A model generated the notes under the pieces. That model ran no database searches. It had not been told where the DNA came from and saw only the letters and a list, made by a program, of their open reading frames with translations. Positions 9,711 through 19,620 of a stretch of 64,000 nt of DNA are shown here, piece by piece. The stretch's first letter is position 1. Every line of letters starts with the position of its first letter. The position numbers and the translations under genes were made by a program. The DNA comes from Portevinia maculata (lineage: Eukaryota > Arthropoda > Insecta > Diptera > Syrphidae): positions 63,028,844-63,092,843 of the forward strand of contig OX454525.1 in the NCBI GenBank assembly GCA_949715645.1, written 5' to 3'.

Positions 9711-11366
9711 ATGCTACAATACAGTGGGGTAAAAGTTATTGCTTACGCAGACGACGTAGTAATACTTGCAACAGGAAAGTTCCTACCCACCATTAGTGAG
9801 CTACTTGAACGTGCTCTTAAAACTCTTAACGAGTGGGCAAAGCGATGTGGGCTAGGTATTAACCCCCAAAAAACAGAACTGGTTCTATTTACCAACAAAC
9901 GAGCAATATCAATATTCAACCTACCGGGTAACGATGGGACTACCCTCAAACTATCCGAGTGCGCTAAATACTTGGGTGTCATACTCGACAGGAAACTCAA
10001 TTGGAAATTAAATGTGTGTGAACGCATAAAAAAGGCCACAATAGCTTTCTATACCTGTAGTCGTATATTCGGAAAAAACTGGGGTCCTAACCCCAAGAAT
10101 ATTCTATGGATGTACACAGCGATAGTAAGACCTATACTGACATATGGAGGACTTGTTTGGTGGCAATCCACAAACAAAGTCACCCACTTGAAAAACATGA
10201 CAAAGGTACAAAGGATGGCGTGTGTGGGCACGACCAGTGCAATGAGAACCACCCCAACGGCGGGGCTGGAAACCATCCTCAACCTGCTTCCTTTGGACCT
10301 ATACATGCAAGAATCGGCGACGCGAAGCGCCCTTCGGATCAGCCAGCTGAACTGCTGGAAAGCGAACTCAACGGGGCACGCACAGATACTGAGTAAATAC
10401 TTGGGCTCAAATGTATCTACTGATTACATGCTGCCGCACCTTGACTTCCATAGACCATTCTCCTGCATTCTTCCCAGTAGAGAGGAATGGGAGAGAAACG
10501 AACATGTAGCCGAATCCATATCCATCTACACAGATGGCTCGAAAATGGACGTAGGCGTTGGAGCTGGAGTGTTTTCAGAAACACTAAAGCTAAAAAGCAC
10601 ATTTCGACTCCCTGACCACAGCAGCGTCTTCCAGGCGGAGATATTGGCAGTGGCAGAGGCAGCCAAATTAGCCTCAATGGCGGTGATATCACGTGATGAT
10701 ATTACAATTTTCATTGATAGCCAAGCTGCAATTAAAGCCATCTCTGCTGTCGAGATAAAATCTAAGCCTGTAAAACGGTGCCGCGAAGAGCTGAGGGTTC
10801 TCGGCGGTCTACATAATGTAAGACTCTGCTGGGTCCCTGGTCATAAGGGCATTCAGGGTAATGAAATTGCTGATGAGTTGGCAAGAAAAGGCTCTACCAT
10901 GAGTCATGAACAGGCGGACCAGTCTGTCAAACCGCCATTGTGTGACCTCAAAGCACGGGTGGGGCAGAACATTCTGGAGATCGCCAAAAACAGGTGGAAT
11001 ACCCTTCCTACCTGCGAAACATCCAACAAAATGTGGCCTAACTATGATAAAGCCAGAACCCACAAGCTCCTTCGGAAAAACAGGAAATCTGTTTCGATGT
11101 TGGTGGGAATACTCACTGCACACAACTTTCTGGGGAGCCACAGACTGCAAATGCGTCTCACTGACGACGACCTTTGTAGAGGCTGTGGCGATGAGGAGGC
11201 ACACGAGGACACTCTCCACTTTCTGTGCCACTGCCCAAGCCTCAGTCAATTAAGAAAGAGAACTTTAGGAAACTACTTTTTCCACAACCTGACGGAACTA
11301 TCCGAAATCCCTCTCTCCAATCTTTTCAGGTTCTCAGCAAAAACCGGATGGCTGCAGAGGATGTGA
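9711..11366 (+). CDS. LOA-like pol fragment: RT palm/thumb, RNase H, CCHC finger
   Basis: A 551-codon open frame, the longest in the window, and the C-terminal part of a retrotransposon polyprotein, not a host gene. The first residues carry IAYADDVVILA (RT motif C, both aspartates present). The thumb follows with KYLGVILDRKLNWK and IVRPILTYGGLVWW. RNase H lies at about residues 265-395: IYTDGSK, SVFQAEI, FIDSQAAIKA and WVPGHKGIQGNEIADELA supply its acidic residues and histidine. Near residue 500 CRGCGDEEAHEDTLHFLCHC is a C-terminal zinc-binding motif. The first Met is only where the frame reopens after the TGA at 9680. The enzyme normally copies its RNA into nicked DNA. Confidence 0.88.
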   Translation: MLQYSGVKVIAYADDVVILATGKFLPTISELLERALKTLNEWAKRCGLGINPQKTELVLFTNKRAISIFNLPGNDGTTLKLSECAKYLGVILDRKLNWKLNVCERIKKATIAFYTCSRIFGKNWGPNPKNILWMYTAIVRPILTYGGLVWWQSTNKVTHLKNMTKVQRMACVGTTSAMRTTPTAGLETILNLLPLDLYMQESATRSALRISQLNCWKANSTGHAQILSKYLGSNVSTDYMLPHLDFHRPFSCILPSREEWERNEHVAESISIYTDGSKMDVGVGAGVFSETLKLKSTFRLPDHSSVFQAEILAVAEAAKLASMAVISRDDITIFIDSQAAIKAISAVEIKSKPVKRCREELRVLGGLHNVRLCWVPGHKGIQGNEIADELARKGSTMSHEQADQSVKPPLCDLKARVGQNILEIAKNRWNTLPTCETSNKMWPNYDKARTHKLLRKNRKSVSMLVGILTAHNFLGSHRLQMRLTDDDLCRGCGDEEAHEDTLHFLCHCPSLSQLRKRTLGNYFFHNLTELSEIPLSNLFRFSAKTGWLQRM

Positions 11367-11498
11367 TCGACATCACCTGACGAGACAAGGAAGGCACCAC
11401 AACCAACACACGTGGACCCCCAATGGGCATCACAATGGGTCAACTCTGATCTGAGTGCGATGATGCAGCATCAACATCGCTGCTTCATCAACCCACAT

Positions 11499-11514
11499 AC
11501 CTAACCTAACCTAA
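11499..11514 (+). repeat. CCTAA repeat tail of the LOA-like element
   Basis: Three CCTAA units close the element just before the target duplication. This is the complement of TTAGG, the usual insect telomere unit. The other family copies end similarly, at 16321 (reverse) and 44510-44524. Confidence 0.8.
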
Positions 11515-11525
11515 CCCCTTAACCA
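11515..11525. repeat. Target site duplication of LOA-like element, right
   Basis: CCCCTTAACCA, exact copy of 8984-8994. Confidence 0.9.
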
Positions 11526-12105
11526 CCTCCAAAATGGTTCGTTAATGCAAAACCTCGCTGAATTCGGTAGGATGGCTGAACTTAGACTTGTCTGGGTGCC
11601 GGATCATGACGGGAATACGGGAAATGAGATCTCCAATGAACTTGCTAGACAGGGCTCAAAGGAGGACTTCTCTTCAGGGCTTCCATAGACGTTTGTGTTT
11701 CATATGAACACAATCGCAGACGGCATGACTCTACAGGGTGCAGACAGACTAGTCGAATTCCCCAGACGTCTGTAAAAAATCTGCTGCATTCTTGTTGTCC
11801 CTGAACAGAAAAAACTGCAGAAAAATTACTGGCATTATTACGGTCCACTACGCTTTTGCCAAGCATCTTAAGGTGCTAGGCCTAAGCGATACCACCAACT
11901 GCGAAGCCTGTGGGGATAGCGATGACACAGCGGAGCATTTTCTCTCTGATGGTCCTGCTTTTGCTCGTATCACGTGGCAGGTAATTGGTGCTGAGGTAGT
12001 GAGTGCTCTAAACCTAAGGAAAACGAAAAAAAAGGCACGGTAAAAGCGATGTGTCTTCCGGTAGTACAATGGACCAGTATTGAGTCTGAGTGCTCCAGTG
12101 TAAAA
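11526..12105 (+). mobile_element. Family A retrotransposon, right half
   Basis: Continues family A after the LOA-like insertion. LRLVWVPDHDGNTGNEISN near 11582 is the end of RNase H, with the usual histidine region reading DHDG. The C-terminal finger is near 11890: TNCEACGDSDDTAEHFLS, where the last Cys pair is degraded. The 3' untranslated part (GTAGTACAATGGACCAGTAT) at 12061-12080 matches the copy at 23230-23250. Stops and frame changes are frequent. Confidence 0.8.
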
Positions 12106-12119
12106 AGTTTTAATTATAA

Positions 12120-12470
12120 ATCATACTCATGCGACTAACAGGATCATTCCTTTCATAATTCGCTTTTTGTTGCCGGCTAAACAATAAGTCAAGACTACGT
12201 AAGTTATAATCTCCACCACGGAAATTTCAACTAATAATCATCTATATGACCGAATATAAGCTGCTGTAAAAAAACTATGTCGCTTTTGAGATTTCGTTGA
12301 GAGGTATCATTTGAAGAAGCTTAATGCGTTGACCGTAAAGAGGAAGGTCAAATGGATAATTCCATGGAATGTTCTTAGGGTAAATAGAAAACATTTTCTT
12401 TGAATGGCTTCGATGCGTTCTGAATGAATGTTATAGAACAGTGTCCAGACCTGTAAATCATGCATCTCTT
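12120..12470 (-). pseudogene. Non-LTR RT C-terminal fragment
   Basis: Minus-strand translation gives HSERIEAIQRKC, then in another frame NIPWNYPFDLPLYGQRIKLL and, after stops, NYNLRSLDLLF. This is the pattern after the thumb of Jockey-type polymerases (an I..IQ..F segment, then PF.LP.Y..R..LL). A frameshift near 12390 and several stops mark it as dead. The rest of the element is not next to it. Confidence 0.65.
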
Positions 12471-12602
12471 CTACGCAACGCTATCTAGTATCTCCGTTCA
12501 AAATTAGGAACACATCTTAGAAATCTATGAAAAATAATATTTTTTTGTGTGTGTGATATGGTAAAACTCGCGTTTTTATCTCGAGTTTTCGATTTATTAA
12601 TT

Positions 12603-12712
12603 TTATAGTGTGGTGCAAAAACTCCTGCGGAATTAAGGACCGTGGGTCTCATTTCCCAAAGAAAAAAGGAAAGTACTCCCACGGGCTTGATTTTTTCCTT
12701 AAAGTTGCCCGC
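12603..12712 (-). repeat. Inverted-repeat arm, left
   Basis: About 105 bp that matches 13366-13468 in reverse orientation at roughly 75-80 percent by eye. Shared words include TTTGGGAAAT, TAATTCC and CAC[CA]GCAC or CACCACAC. No coding motif. Confidence 0.6.
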
Positions 12713-14711
12713 AGTTGTTATTGCTATTCAAAATAGGCATAAAGACCCACACTAAAAAATGATTTATACTTTGCTTTCAATCAATTTCTGATTGAAAGAT
12801 CACCAGATATAATAATAACTGAATTGCATACAAGGCCACGTAGCAGCGCCCTGAGCACCTGCATGTGAAGCCGCAAGCCGGCCGGTCTATGAGTTAAGGG
12901 GATAACCAGAGTTGGAAACAATATTAACACGCGACGCGGGTCACCCAACAAAATTTTAACAAATATAAGAATGTCCTCGGTAGTGTGACTATTTTAGAGT
13001 ATCACAAATAGATCCCATTAACAGTAATGTGTATCGGGGGGCATGCTGCCCCTGCAACCTGTCGCTTGGGCTCACTTTTGGATTTTGAGTAGCTAGATAT
13101 TTTTTTTTTAAACTCCTGACCCGCCTAGGCGAAGAAAAACCGTACGTCGACCTGAATAGATCTATTGTACCAAAAGTTAGATATATGCAAAGTTGGAGAG
13201 CGCTAAATTTGTTTTTAATGTTTGGGGTTTATTTATGGTCCTTAACAATACAATTTTTTTTTTTAATTTTTTGCCCGTTAAGTAAAATTTGTATATTCAT
13301 TATCTATGATATGGGAATCGTTCTCATTTATAAATGGAATTAAAACTCACAAAAAAGGCATTCAAAGCCATAACTTTCAAAGAAAAAATAAAGCAAGTGG
13401 GTGTTATTTCCTTTTTTTGGGAAATAAGACTAACGGGCTTTAATTCCACGGCAGTTATTACACCGCACCTTTTAAAACAAGTTCATTTACATTTTTATTG
13501 TTTCGCTAGAGATCATTTCGTTCTTATTATGATAGAAATGTGATCATGTCCACTCAATCATTTTGCTTTCATTTTGTTCGAAACAATTTTTCTTGTTACG
13601 GTTAAAATGTCCATGGGCATTTAAAAAAAATAAATCCTAAAACTGAATTTTAGATTATATCAAACTTTGAGGGTGCATTCAAGTTCAAACTTGAATTCGC
13701 ATTTACTGTCCTTGGACATTATCACAATCACTTATGAAAAAGAAATCGTAAGAAAAACATTTAAAAAATAACCTTTGAACAGACCTTCGGCTCATGATCT
13801 GAAAAGAGTATCCGCGCCCTGCGGGACCATCTCTTCAACTGGTTTGATAAAATACTATCTGTGTTTCATATTTTGTTGCATTTTAGTTTTGGACTTAATG
13901 CACTTCTAAATGTGAAGTAATGTCAAACTCCAAAATTTAGTTAAGAGAGGATGCCTATTCATACATGAGCAGTCTCATACATACTAGTATATCACGCGAA
14001 GTGAAAAAATAATTTGGTTTTACTTGTTCGTACTTCCTCTTAACAATGGTATTTCCTTTTAATGTCAACGCGAAGAGAGAACGCGCAATAAACATTGGCG
14101 AAAAAATAGCCAAATGAACGGAAATGCCAACCAAATAAAATTAAAAAGAAATTCGATGTAATCGTTTAACGAAATGATCGCATAACAAGGTAGACAAAAT
14201 TAACATTTGCGAAGTGAATAAAAATCATTGTGACCAAAATGAAAAATGCGAAATAATAGGCACCCTTGTGTGGTCTATGCGGAAGTGTATGCCCCGGAAG
14301 CCTGTCTGTTCAACATCGACTGTTAAGCCTTAATGTTATTTTATTCGCGCTGCAGAACGATGTGCGATTTTTTTAACACCCCGGCAATATTGTTCAAGTA
14401 TGAACTAGATAAAAAGATTTACATGACAATGATTTCGATCGATATACAAAATACTACATTAAAAATGCTCTAGTTTTGTGAAGTGACCAAACGAAGGACA
14501 ACTCACAAAGTTTATGAGTTTACCATGGTATACGACTATACGTGTTCAGTTAATTGATTACATTTTAGCACAGTTTAAGTTTAAGTTGAGTTTCAAGTAC
14601 AAATATTGATTTGTTTACCATTTATAAATAAAAATAACCATATATGACTTTAGCGATTGTTCGAACAACGTCAACACCTGATCTGATCAAACTAACAAAA
14701 AAAAAAAACCA
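12713..14711. other. Unassigned sequence containing the right inverted-repeat arm
   Basis: No gene recognised. The only structure I see is the arm at 13366-13468, which together with 12603-12712 brackets about 650 bp. The rest is AT-rich. Confidence 0.3.
13366..13468 (+). repeat. Inverted-repeat arm, right
   Basis: Partner of 12603-12712. It overlaps a 69-codon open frame that has no recognised domain and is most likely incidental. Confidence 0.6.
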
Positions 14712-14819
14712 TAGAGAAAGCCTACAGTCCGCTTAGGCGAACTGTTGGATACCCTTTTCCTATTGCTATCCCAGATTAAGTGGGCGTCTTTACACATGAG
14801 CATTTCGGGCCTCTAGGGA
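14711..14819 (-). mobile_element. HINE-1 repeat, hairpin-end part (split by RTE)
   Basis: Carries the hairpin end of the HINE-1 family (CAGTCCGCTTAGGCGAACTG at 14726-14745), then GGATACCCTTTT and GTGGGCGTC. It ends at CTAGGGA (14813-14819), where an RTE insertion begins; the repeat continues at 15862. Confidence 0.75.
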
Positions 14820-14916
14820 GTCTTCTTGTTCTTGCTCGATGAGGCTATAATCAGGACCAAGGGGATCACAACCCTCCCACTCAACTGCATCCCTACTAGT
14901 CCGCCTGTGGGGCATC

Positions 14917-15175
14917 AACGGCCCATTTCAGGACCTAAAGCCTAGCTTCTCCTACCATTTGCTTGTACAAGTGGGAGGAACCTACAGTTTAAAGCCGAAT
15001 CCAAATGGCAATTTTGAGAAGCTTCTTATGACAATTGATAGTATTATATGTTTGTCAGACCCTTACAAGAGCTTGGGCAGTGCAAAATTCGTTATGATGT
15101 TGGACCCGCGGGATTTGAACCGTAGGCCTTAAGATTAGTAGTCCAACCACTAACCTCTGCGACACTTCGCCGCTT
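14917..15175 (-). mobile_element. SINE-2 copy nested in RTE
   Basis: tRNA-derived SINE, head at the right. On the minus strand it reads GTGTCGCAGAGGTTAGTGG (A-box region), GGACTACTAATC, then ACGGTTCAAATCCCGCGGG (B box, about 15107-15125). The body (TTGTCAGACC, GAGAAGCTTC in opposite orientation) matches 23308-23595 and 27350-27640. It splits the RTE 3' untranslated region; the uninterrupted version is at 26205-26260. Confidence 0.8.
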
Positions 15176-15269
15176 TGACCTCATAAAATAACGACAGGCC
15201 TTCCGATTTTGCATAGCTTTATCACGGAGGCCAATCAAATGCTAGTATTGCTGCGTTTGTGTGATGCAG

Positions 15270-15855
15270 GAGTTTTAAGGCCTGCCTCTCTTTCGCGTTT
15301 GTATTGAAACGTTGATTGATATTGCTTTTTGACAGGGCTTGCAGGATCTGTCCTTTGAAAATGAGGGTACCAACTGAGCCGGTCGCACACCATTTTCTTT
15401 AACGTAAAGGCTGTCCTTTGTTACTCCTGCTGTCATGCGAAGCTGTCGTTGATTAGCCCTCATACTTTTTGTACGCTATCCAACATTGTGAACCGTTGAG
15501 CGCTGAGCACACAACTGCGGTGTAGGGCCTTCCTTTCAGCTTAGGGGCATTTTTCCATCACAGAAGATGGCTGAAATTTCCCCCCACTTCATCCACCCTG
15601 CGCTAATGCGATGCTTGATGTCGTCATCACAGCTTCCTTTGCTATTGATCATAGATCCCACTTTTTCGCACTTGGGAGAGTGATCTCTTCCATTCATATA
15701 AATGTCTGGAATAGGTCGGAGTCGATCAAAGAAGGGACAGCACAAGAATCCTTTTTTTTTACTAATATGATACCCATTTCCTTAAAAAAATATACACTCA
15801 TACATCAAGGACATTTGATCCTCGCTAATGATGGCTCCATCGCCAGCAAAGAATC
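15270..15855 (-). pseudogene. RTE reverse transcriptase C-terminal remnant
   Basis: On the minus strand: ARFFAGDGAII near 15850 (degenerate YADD motif, first Asp now Gly), GSMINSKGSCDDDIKHRISA near 15640, GRMKW-like segment, and near the end QTRKRGRP at about 15275. This order is the C-terminal half of RTE-type polymerases. Several frame breaks. Similar pieces occur at 25915-26160 and 31650-32050. Confidence 0.72.
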
Positions 15856-15861
15856 GGGCTT

Positions 15862-16295
15862 CTAGGGAATATATATTTCAAGTTTCAACTTCCTAGCTCA
15901 AACTTTGAGTTTTCGATAAAAGTTTTTTTTTTTAACTGTGCTGTCAGTGGGCAGCATTTCGCCTTTAAAGACATTATATTTCAGCTTTTTAGCTAAACAT
16001 TTTTTTTCCAAAAATTGGCTTTTTTTATATTTGGGGCATGTTAGTGGCAGATTTTAAAAATTCTTACACTTGTTTTTTTCGGGCCCCGGAGTATATGTTT
16101 CAAATTTCAGGTTTTAGCTCGAGTTTTAGGGTCTCATTTTTGCGACGGACGGACATGACTTGATCGACATTACTATCGATGCTAATCACAAATATATTAA
16201 TTTTTAGGAATTTACAGTCAACATTAAGACATGTTACGAACTATAAGCCAAAATGAATATTCCCTTAGAATATGGTATAAATAAATAGTATTTTT
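15862..16295 (-). mobile_element. HINE-1 repeat, remaining part
   Basis: Continues HINE-1 after the RTE insertion: ATATATATTTCAAGTTTCA and CCTAGCTCAAACTTTGAG, spaced internal repeat units, the GACGGACGGACATGACTTG segment near 16145, ATCGACATTACTATCGATGC, and the terminal CCCTTAGAATATGGTATAAA near 16262-16282. Confidence 0.75.
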
Positions 16296-16877
16296 TTCTT
16301 ATGGCAGGATGTGTTCTATATAGGTTAGGTTAAGTAACTGGGTTGACGGGGCAAGAGAATCCTGCGCCCGTCACACTAAGGTCAATGTAGATATTTTGTC
16401 ATACCCTGGTGGGTTATGATTCCCTTACGTAGGAACCAATGAAAAACATATGAAAACCTCATTCACCTCCTCGTCCCCGCATCCTCTTTGAATTGTAGCC
16501 CAGCATATTATGTTCTGTGATAGCACCTGTGAGAGACGACAACGATTTTTTATTGATTTGAAGGATTCTCTCGGTCTTTCGTTTGTTACATAGTGGACAC
16601 ATTTTCCTGATTATGACACAGGAGTCAAGGGAACTCCACCTTTCGTTTGCTGCCACCAGTGTTTTATCCCCAATTACCTGTTTAAGGTAACAGGGTCTTA
16701 CAATGTGCTGCGCGCCAAGAACCCGTAGCTCTTGGCGACAGGAATTTAAAAGCTTCGATTTTTTTCTGTGGCGGATATCGACTTTATTGCCGCTGGGCTT
16801 TCAATGAAAAAGGTAATATCAGCGTGTGATATTGCCATCATTGCAACCTGCTAAGCGTCTGTTCTCACCGCCAGAAC

Positions 16878-17486
16878 CTAAGCTTGAAAGACGCTGCTGT
16901 AGTCAAAGAATCTCATCGAGCCAGATATTCCGAGTATTTCGGAATAAAAACCCGTGCCGACGCCAGTATCCATATTGGAGCCATTTGTGTTGATAGGGAT
17001 CGTTGAATCATGGGCTGGCAGTTGATGCTCATGCCATTCTTCCCTGAAGAGAAAAGAGACAGTAAATGGTGTTAAAAAATCTAGCTGGGGAGTAATGTAG
17101 TCTGTGCATACATTACCACCCGTGAATTTCTGTAGAATCTGTGCATGTAAAGTTGTACTGGGTTTCGAGTTTTCTGTTTGACTGAGCCGCAAGTAACTGT
17201 TTGCAGCAAATTCTTGTATAAAAGGGTCTAGAGGTTTTAGATTGAGAATCGCCTTCAGCCCCACTGTAGTGGTGGTTCTCATAGCCCCGGTAGTACCAAT
17301 AAGGTCGATTCTTTGGACTCTAGTCATAGCCTTAAGGTTAGTGAATTTGCACAACCCTTGCCACCAGACTAAATTACCATATGTGAGTTTAGGTCTTACT
17401 ACTACCGTATAGAGCCACATGATAATTTTGGGACTAAGACCCCAGGTTTTGCCGAAAATTCTGTTGCAGGCATATAAGGCTATCAT
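16878..17486 (-). pseudogene. LOA-like pol: thumb and RNase H start
   Basis: A 202-codon open stretch beginning MIALYACNRIFGKTWGLSP, which matches AFYTCSRIFGKNWGPNP in the 9711-11366 frame. It continues with LTYGNLVWWQ, RVQRIDLIGTTGAMRTTTT and, near the end, PINTNGSNMDTGVG. There the RNase H TDGS signature has become TNGS, losing the first catalytic aspartate. Ends at DYSSVFQA. Not functional. Confidence 0.8.
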
Positions 17487-17624
17487 TGCCTCCTTTGCTC
17501 TTGCCTGATATATTGAGGCTCCAGTTTAATTTTCTATCTAGAATTACGCCAAAATACTTCGCGTATTCCGATGTTTTAGTGGAGTACCCTCAATTGTTCA
17601 AGGACCAGTTCTGTCTTCTGTATA

Positions 17625-17960
17625 TCAACCATAGATAAAGCGTTCTGTATTTGTTCGCTTAGAGTGGATGCCAATTTCCCTGTCGCTAGCACACTTGACT
17701 CCACTAAGTCTTAGTTCAATCAGTACCCATACCAATAGAAGGGGTGATACGACTCCGCCTTCAGGAGTTCCTTTAGATGCTGAAACCTTAATTATTTCAC
17801 CACCTAACTCTGAGTTGATGCATCTGATTTCAAGCATGGACATTATCCATTTAATAATGCTATATTCCACATTTATGTTGACTAAGGCTCTTTCTACTGC
17901 TTCCGCCTGGGCATGCATCTTGTCAATGTGCCAATCGCTAACAATACCCATTTTCCACAT
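17625..17960 (-). pseudogene. LOA-like pol: RT motif B region
   Basis: 111 codons including ALVNINVEYSIIKWIMSML and SKGTPEGGVVSPLLLVWVL, matching SRGTPQGGVISPLL in the better copy. The following YADD region is disrupted. A frame change separates it from the thumb block downstream. Confidence 0.75.
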
Positions 17961-17985
17961 TTGTACACTATTACAGCCCCTTTAA

Positions 17986-18469
17986 CGTTCAATGAGCTAC
18001 CATTTTCTGTCCGGACACTCGGACAGTCATACAATTCTTATTTAAAAAAGGTTAACAGACTGGTTATTCACTATAAATTATGACGTCCTTGAATTGTTAT
18101 TAAAAAGTAATCTGCTATCAGCACAAATCAATGTCAAAGCTTACTGTCGGTTCTGTTTTTAATTTTTTTTAAATTGTTTATCTAATGAATTTTGACTTGT
18201 TTAATTAATTTTTGAATTGTTTCCTTATCATTCATTAATTGTATTTTATCTTTTCTAAAAAAAATTTTATGAAGCCCATGAACTATATTTTTGTAACCCC
18301 ACATCATATTTATTTGTTAATTAAATCGCTGTCATTCCAAACTAACTTTTAAGTTACGGATTGATCACTATTATTTCACTATATTCCGCTATACACTTTC
18401 TGTAGGAAAAAAAAAGTGTAATAGCTTTAAGTTATGAAGAAAAAAATAATAATAATAATAATAAAACAT
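17986..18469. other. Unassigned AT-rich stretch between LOA-like and HINE-1 pieces
   Basis: About 480 bp, very AT-rich, ending in an AAT microsatellite (18449-18465). Lies where the LOA-like coding sequence is interrupted, so it is either inserted sequence of unknown type or badly decayed element. Confidence 0.35.
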
Positions 18470-19620
18470 AGGGACGGGCTTCAGTCCGCTTGGGCGAACT
18501 GTTGGATACCCTATTCTTATTCCTATCCCTCATAAGTGGGCGTGACAAAAGTCTAAGTATGGTTGAATTGTTAAGAACGCTCTACATATTTTGTTATACA
18601 AGGTGGCGCAAAAGTAATCCTCCTATCAGAAAATGCTATAAATTTTGCGATTGGGCCCCTAATGTCAGTTCTGTTTTGACATTTATGTAGTAAACACATG
18701 CGAAATACACGTTAATAAACAATGTTACGCTACACTGCTCCAGAACGCGGAATATTGGTGACTATTTATTTGATTTTTTTTTTAAATTACAGCCAAAAAA
18801 CATCGGAAGGTTATTTTTGCGCCACCTTGTATAACATTTAAAGGATTTTATCAAAAAAAAAACGCTCCCTAGCTCAAACTTGGGTGTTTCAATAAAATTG
18901 TTTTATTTAATTGTGGGCGTGTCAGTAGGCGGATTTAAAAAAAAATAACACATGAGAATAAAGGGCCCCTAGAGAGTATATATTATAAATTTCAGCTCCC
19001 TAGCTCAAACTTTGAATTTTCAAAAAAAAAAAAAAATTAATTGTGGGCGTGTCAGTGGGCGGATTTTGAAAATATTTACACATGAGCATAAAGGGCTCAT
19101 AGAGAGTATATATTATAAATTTCATAAATTTCAGCTCCCTAGCTCAAACTTTGGATTTTCAAAAATTAATATACCCTTAGAATAGGGTATAAAAAAATTA
19201 TTTTATTTATTTGTGGGCGTGTCAGTGGGCGGATTTTGAAATTTTTTTATCCCGTGCAGTTTTAGGAGTCATAGATCATATATAAAAAATTTCAGCTTTC
19301 TAGCTCAAAATTCGATTTTTTCCAAAATTTTGTTTTTTTTTGAGTTTGTGGGCGTGTCTGTGGGCGGATTTCAAAAATTCGTAAAATTGATTATTTCGGC
19401 ACCCTAGAGAGTATATGGTTAAAATTTCAGCTCTCTAGGTCCAGTTTAAAGGCCTAATTTTTGCCGACAGACGGACGGTAGGACGGACGGACATGGCTAG
19501 ATCGACATTACTATCGATGCTGATCAGAAATATAGTAACTTTTAGGGGTCTACGGGCAATATTAAGGTATGTTACAAACTATGCGTCAAAATTAATATAC
19601 CCTTAGAATAGGGTATAAAA
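18470..19620 (-). mobile_element. HINE-1: Helentron-associated-type repeat, full copy
   Basis: Non-coding repeat with a hairpin end at the left: CAGTCCGCTTGGGCGAACTG at 18482-18501, next to GGATACCCTATTCT. The other end is AGAATAGGGTAT at 19606-19617, giving an inverted pair near the termini. Between lie tandem units of about 120-170 bp built on GTGGGCGTGTCAGTGGGCGG and CTCCCTAGCTCAAACTTTG, then GACGGACGGACATGGCTAG and ATCGACATTACTATCGATGC. Hairpin, subterminal inverted repeats, internal minisatellite and no target duplication are the pattern of Helentron-associated elements; that class is my inference. A mariner-type MITE is nested at 18599-18829. Confidence 0.72.
18599..18829. mobile_element. 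231-bp mariner-type MITE
   Basis: Terminal inverted repeats CAAGGTGGCGCAAAAGTAAT and (from the right) CAAGGTGGCGCAAAAATAAC, flanked by TA (18597-18598 and 18830-18831). The HINE-1 copy at 62553-63468 has the same locus without it (GTTATATAAC at 63334-63343), proving insertion with TA duplication. No coding capacity. TA duplication and repeat type fit Tc1/mariner. Confidence 0.9.

Larger units (their letters stand above)
8995..11514 (+). mobile_element. LOA/I-like non-LTR retrotransposon with RNase H, 5'-truncated
   Basis: A 2,520-bp insertion bounded by the 11-bp duplication CCCCTTAACCA and ending in a short CCTAA repeat tail. It encodes the C-terminal part of a polyprotein: RT, RNase H and a C-terminal CCHC-like finger; the endonuclease and ORF1 are absent. 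It is the least decayed retroelement here, with one frameshift near 9265 and one stop at 9680-9682 upstream of the long frame. Other copies of the family are at 16321-19745 (-), 27745-28101 (+) and 44334-44524 (+). Clade assignment (LOA or I group) rests on the RT-RNase H arrangement. Confidence 0.88.
14820..15861 (-). mobile_element. RTE-type retrotransposon fragment inside HINE-1
   Basis: Minus-strand RTE-type non-LTR element, 5'-truncated, flanked by 7-bp CTAGGGA duplications (14813-14819 and 15862-15868). Its 3' end is at the left. The coding remnant lies at 15270-15855. The 3' untranslated part matches sequence after the RTE copy at 25.9-26.3 kb: AAAATCGGAAGGCCTGTCG at about 15196-15214 and GGGATGCAGTTGAGTGGG at about 14878-14895. 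A SINE-2 copy interrupts that part. Confidence 0.8.
16321..17985 (-). mobile_element. LOA-like retrotransposon copy, 3' part
   Basis: Second copy of the family at 8995-11514, on the minus strand. The tail appears as TAGGTTAGGTTAAG at 16321-16334. Three coding blocks line up with the other copy: finger/C-terminal region (16459-16656), thumb plus RNase H start (16878-17486) and RT motif B (17625-17960). The 5' continuation (VVSTIEMALRDKEYTLAAFL) is displaced to 19621-19745 by a HINE-1 insertion. Confidence 0.82.

Noticed and set aside
10049..11249. Several 70-146 codon frames antisense or shifted to the LOA-like pol frame
   Set aside because: Shadows of the 9711-11366 frame; no domains of their own.
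11499..11514. Telomere repeat array
   Set aside because: Only three units, at the exact 3' end of a retroelement and inside a target duplication.
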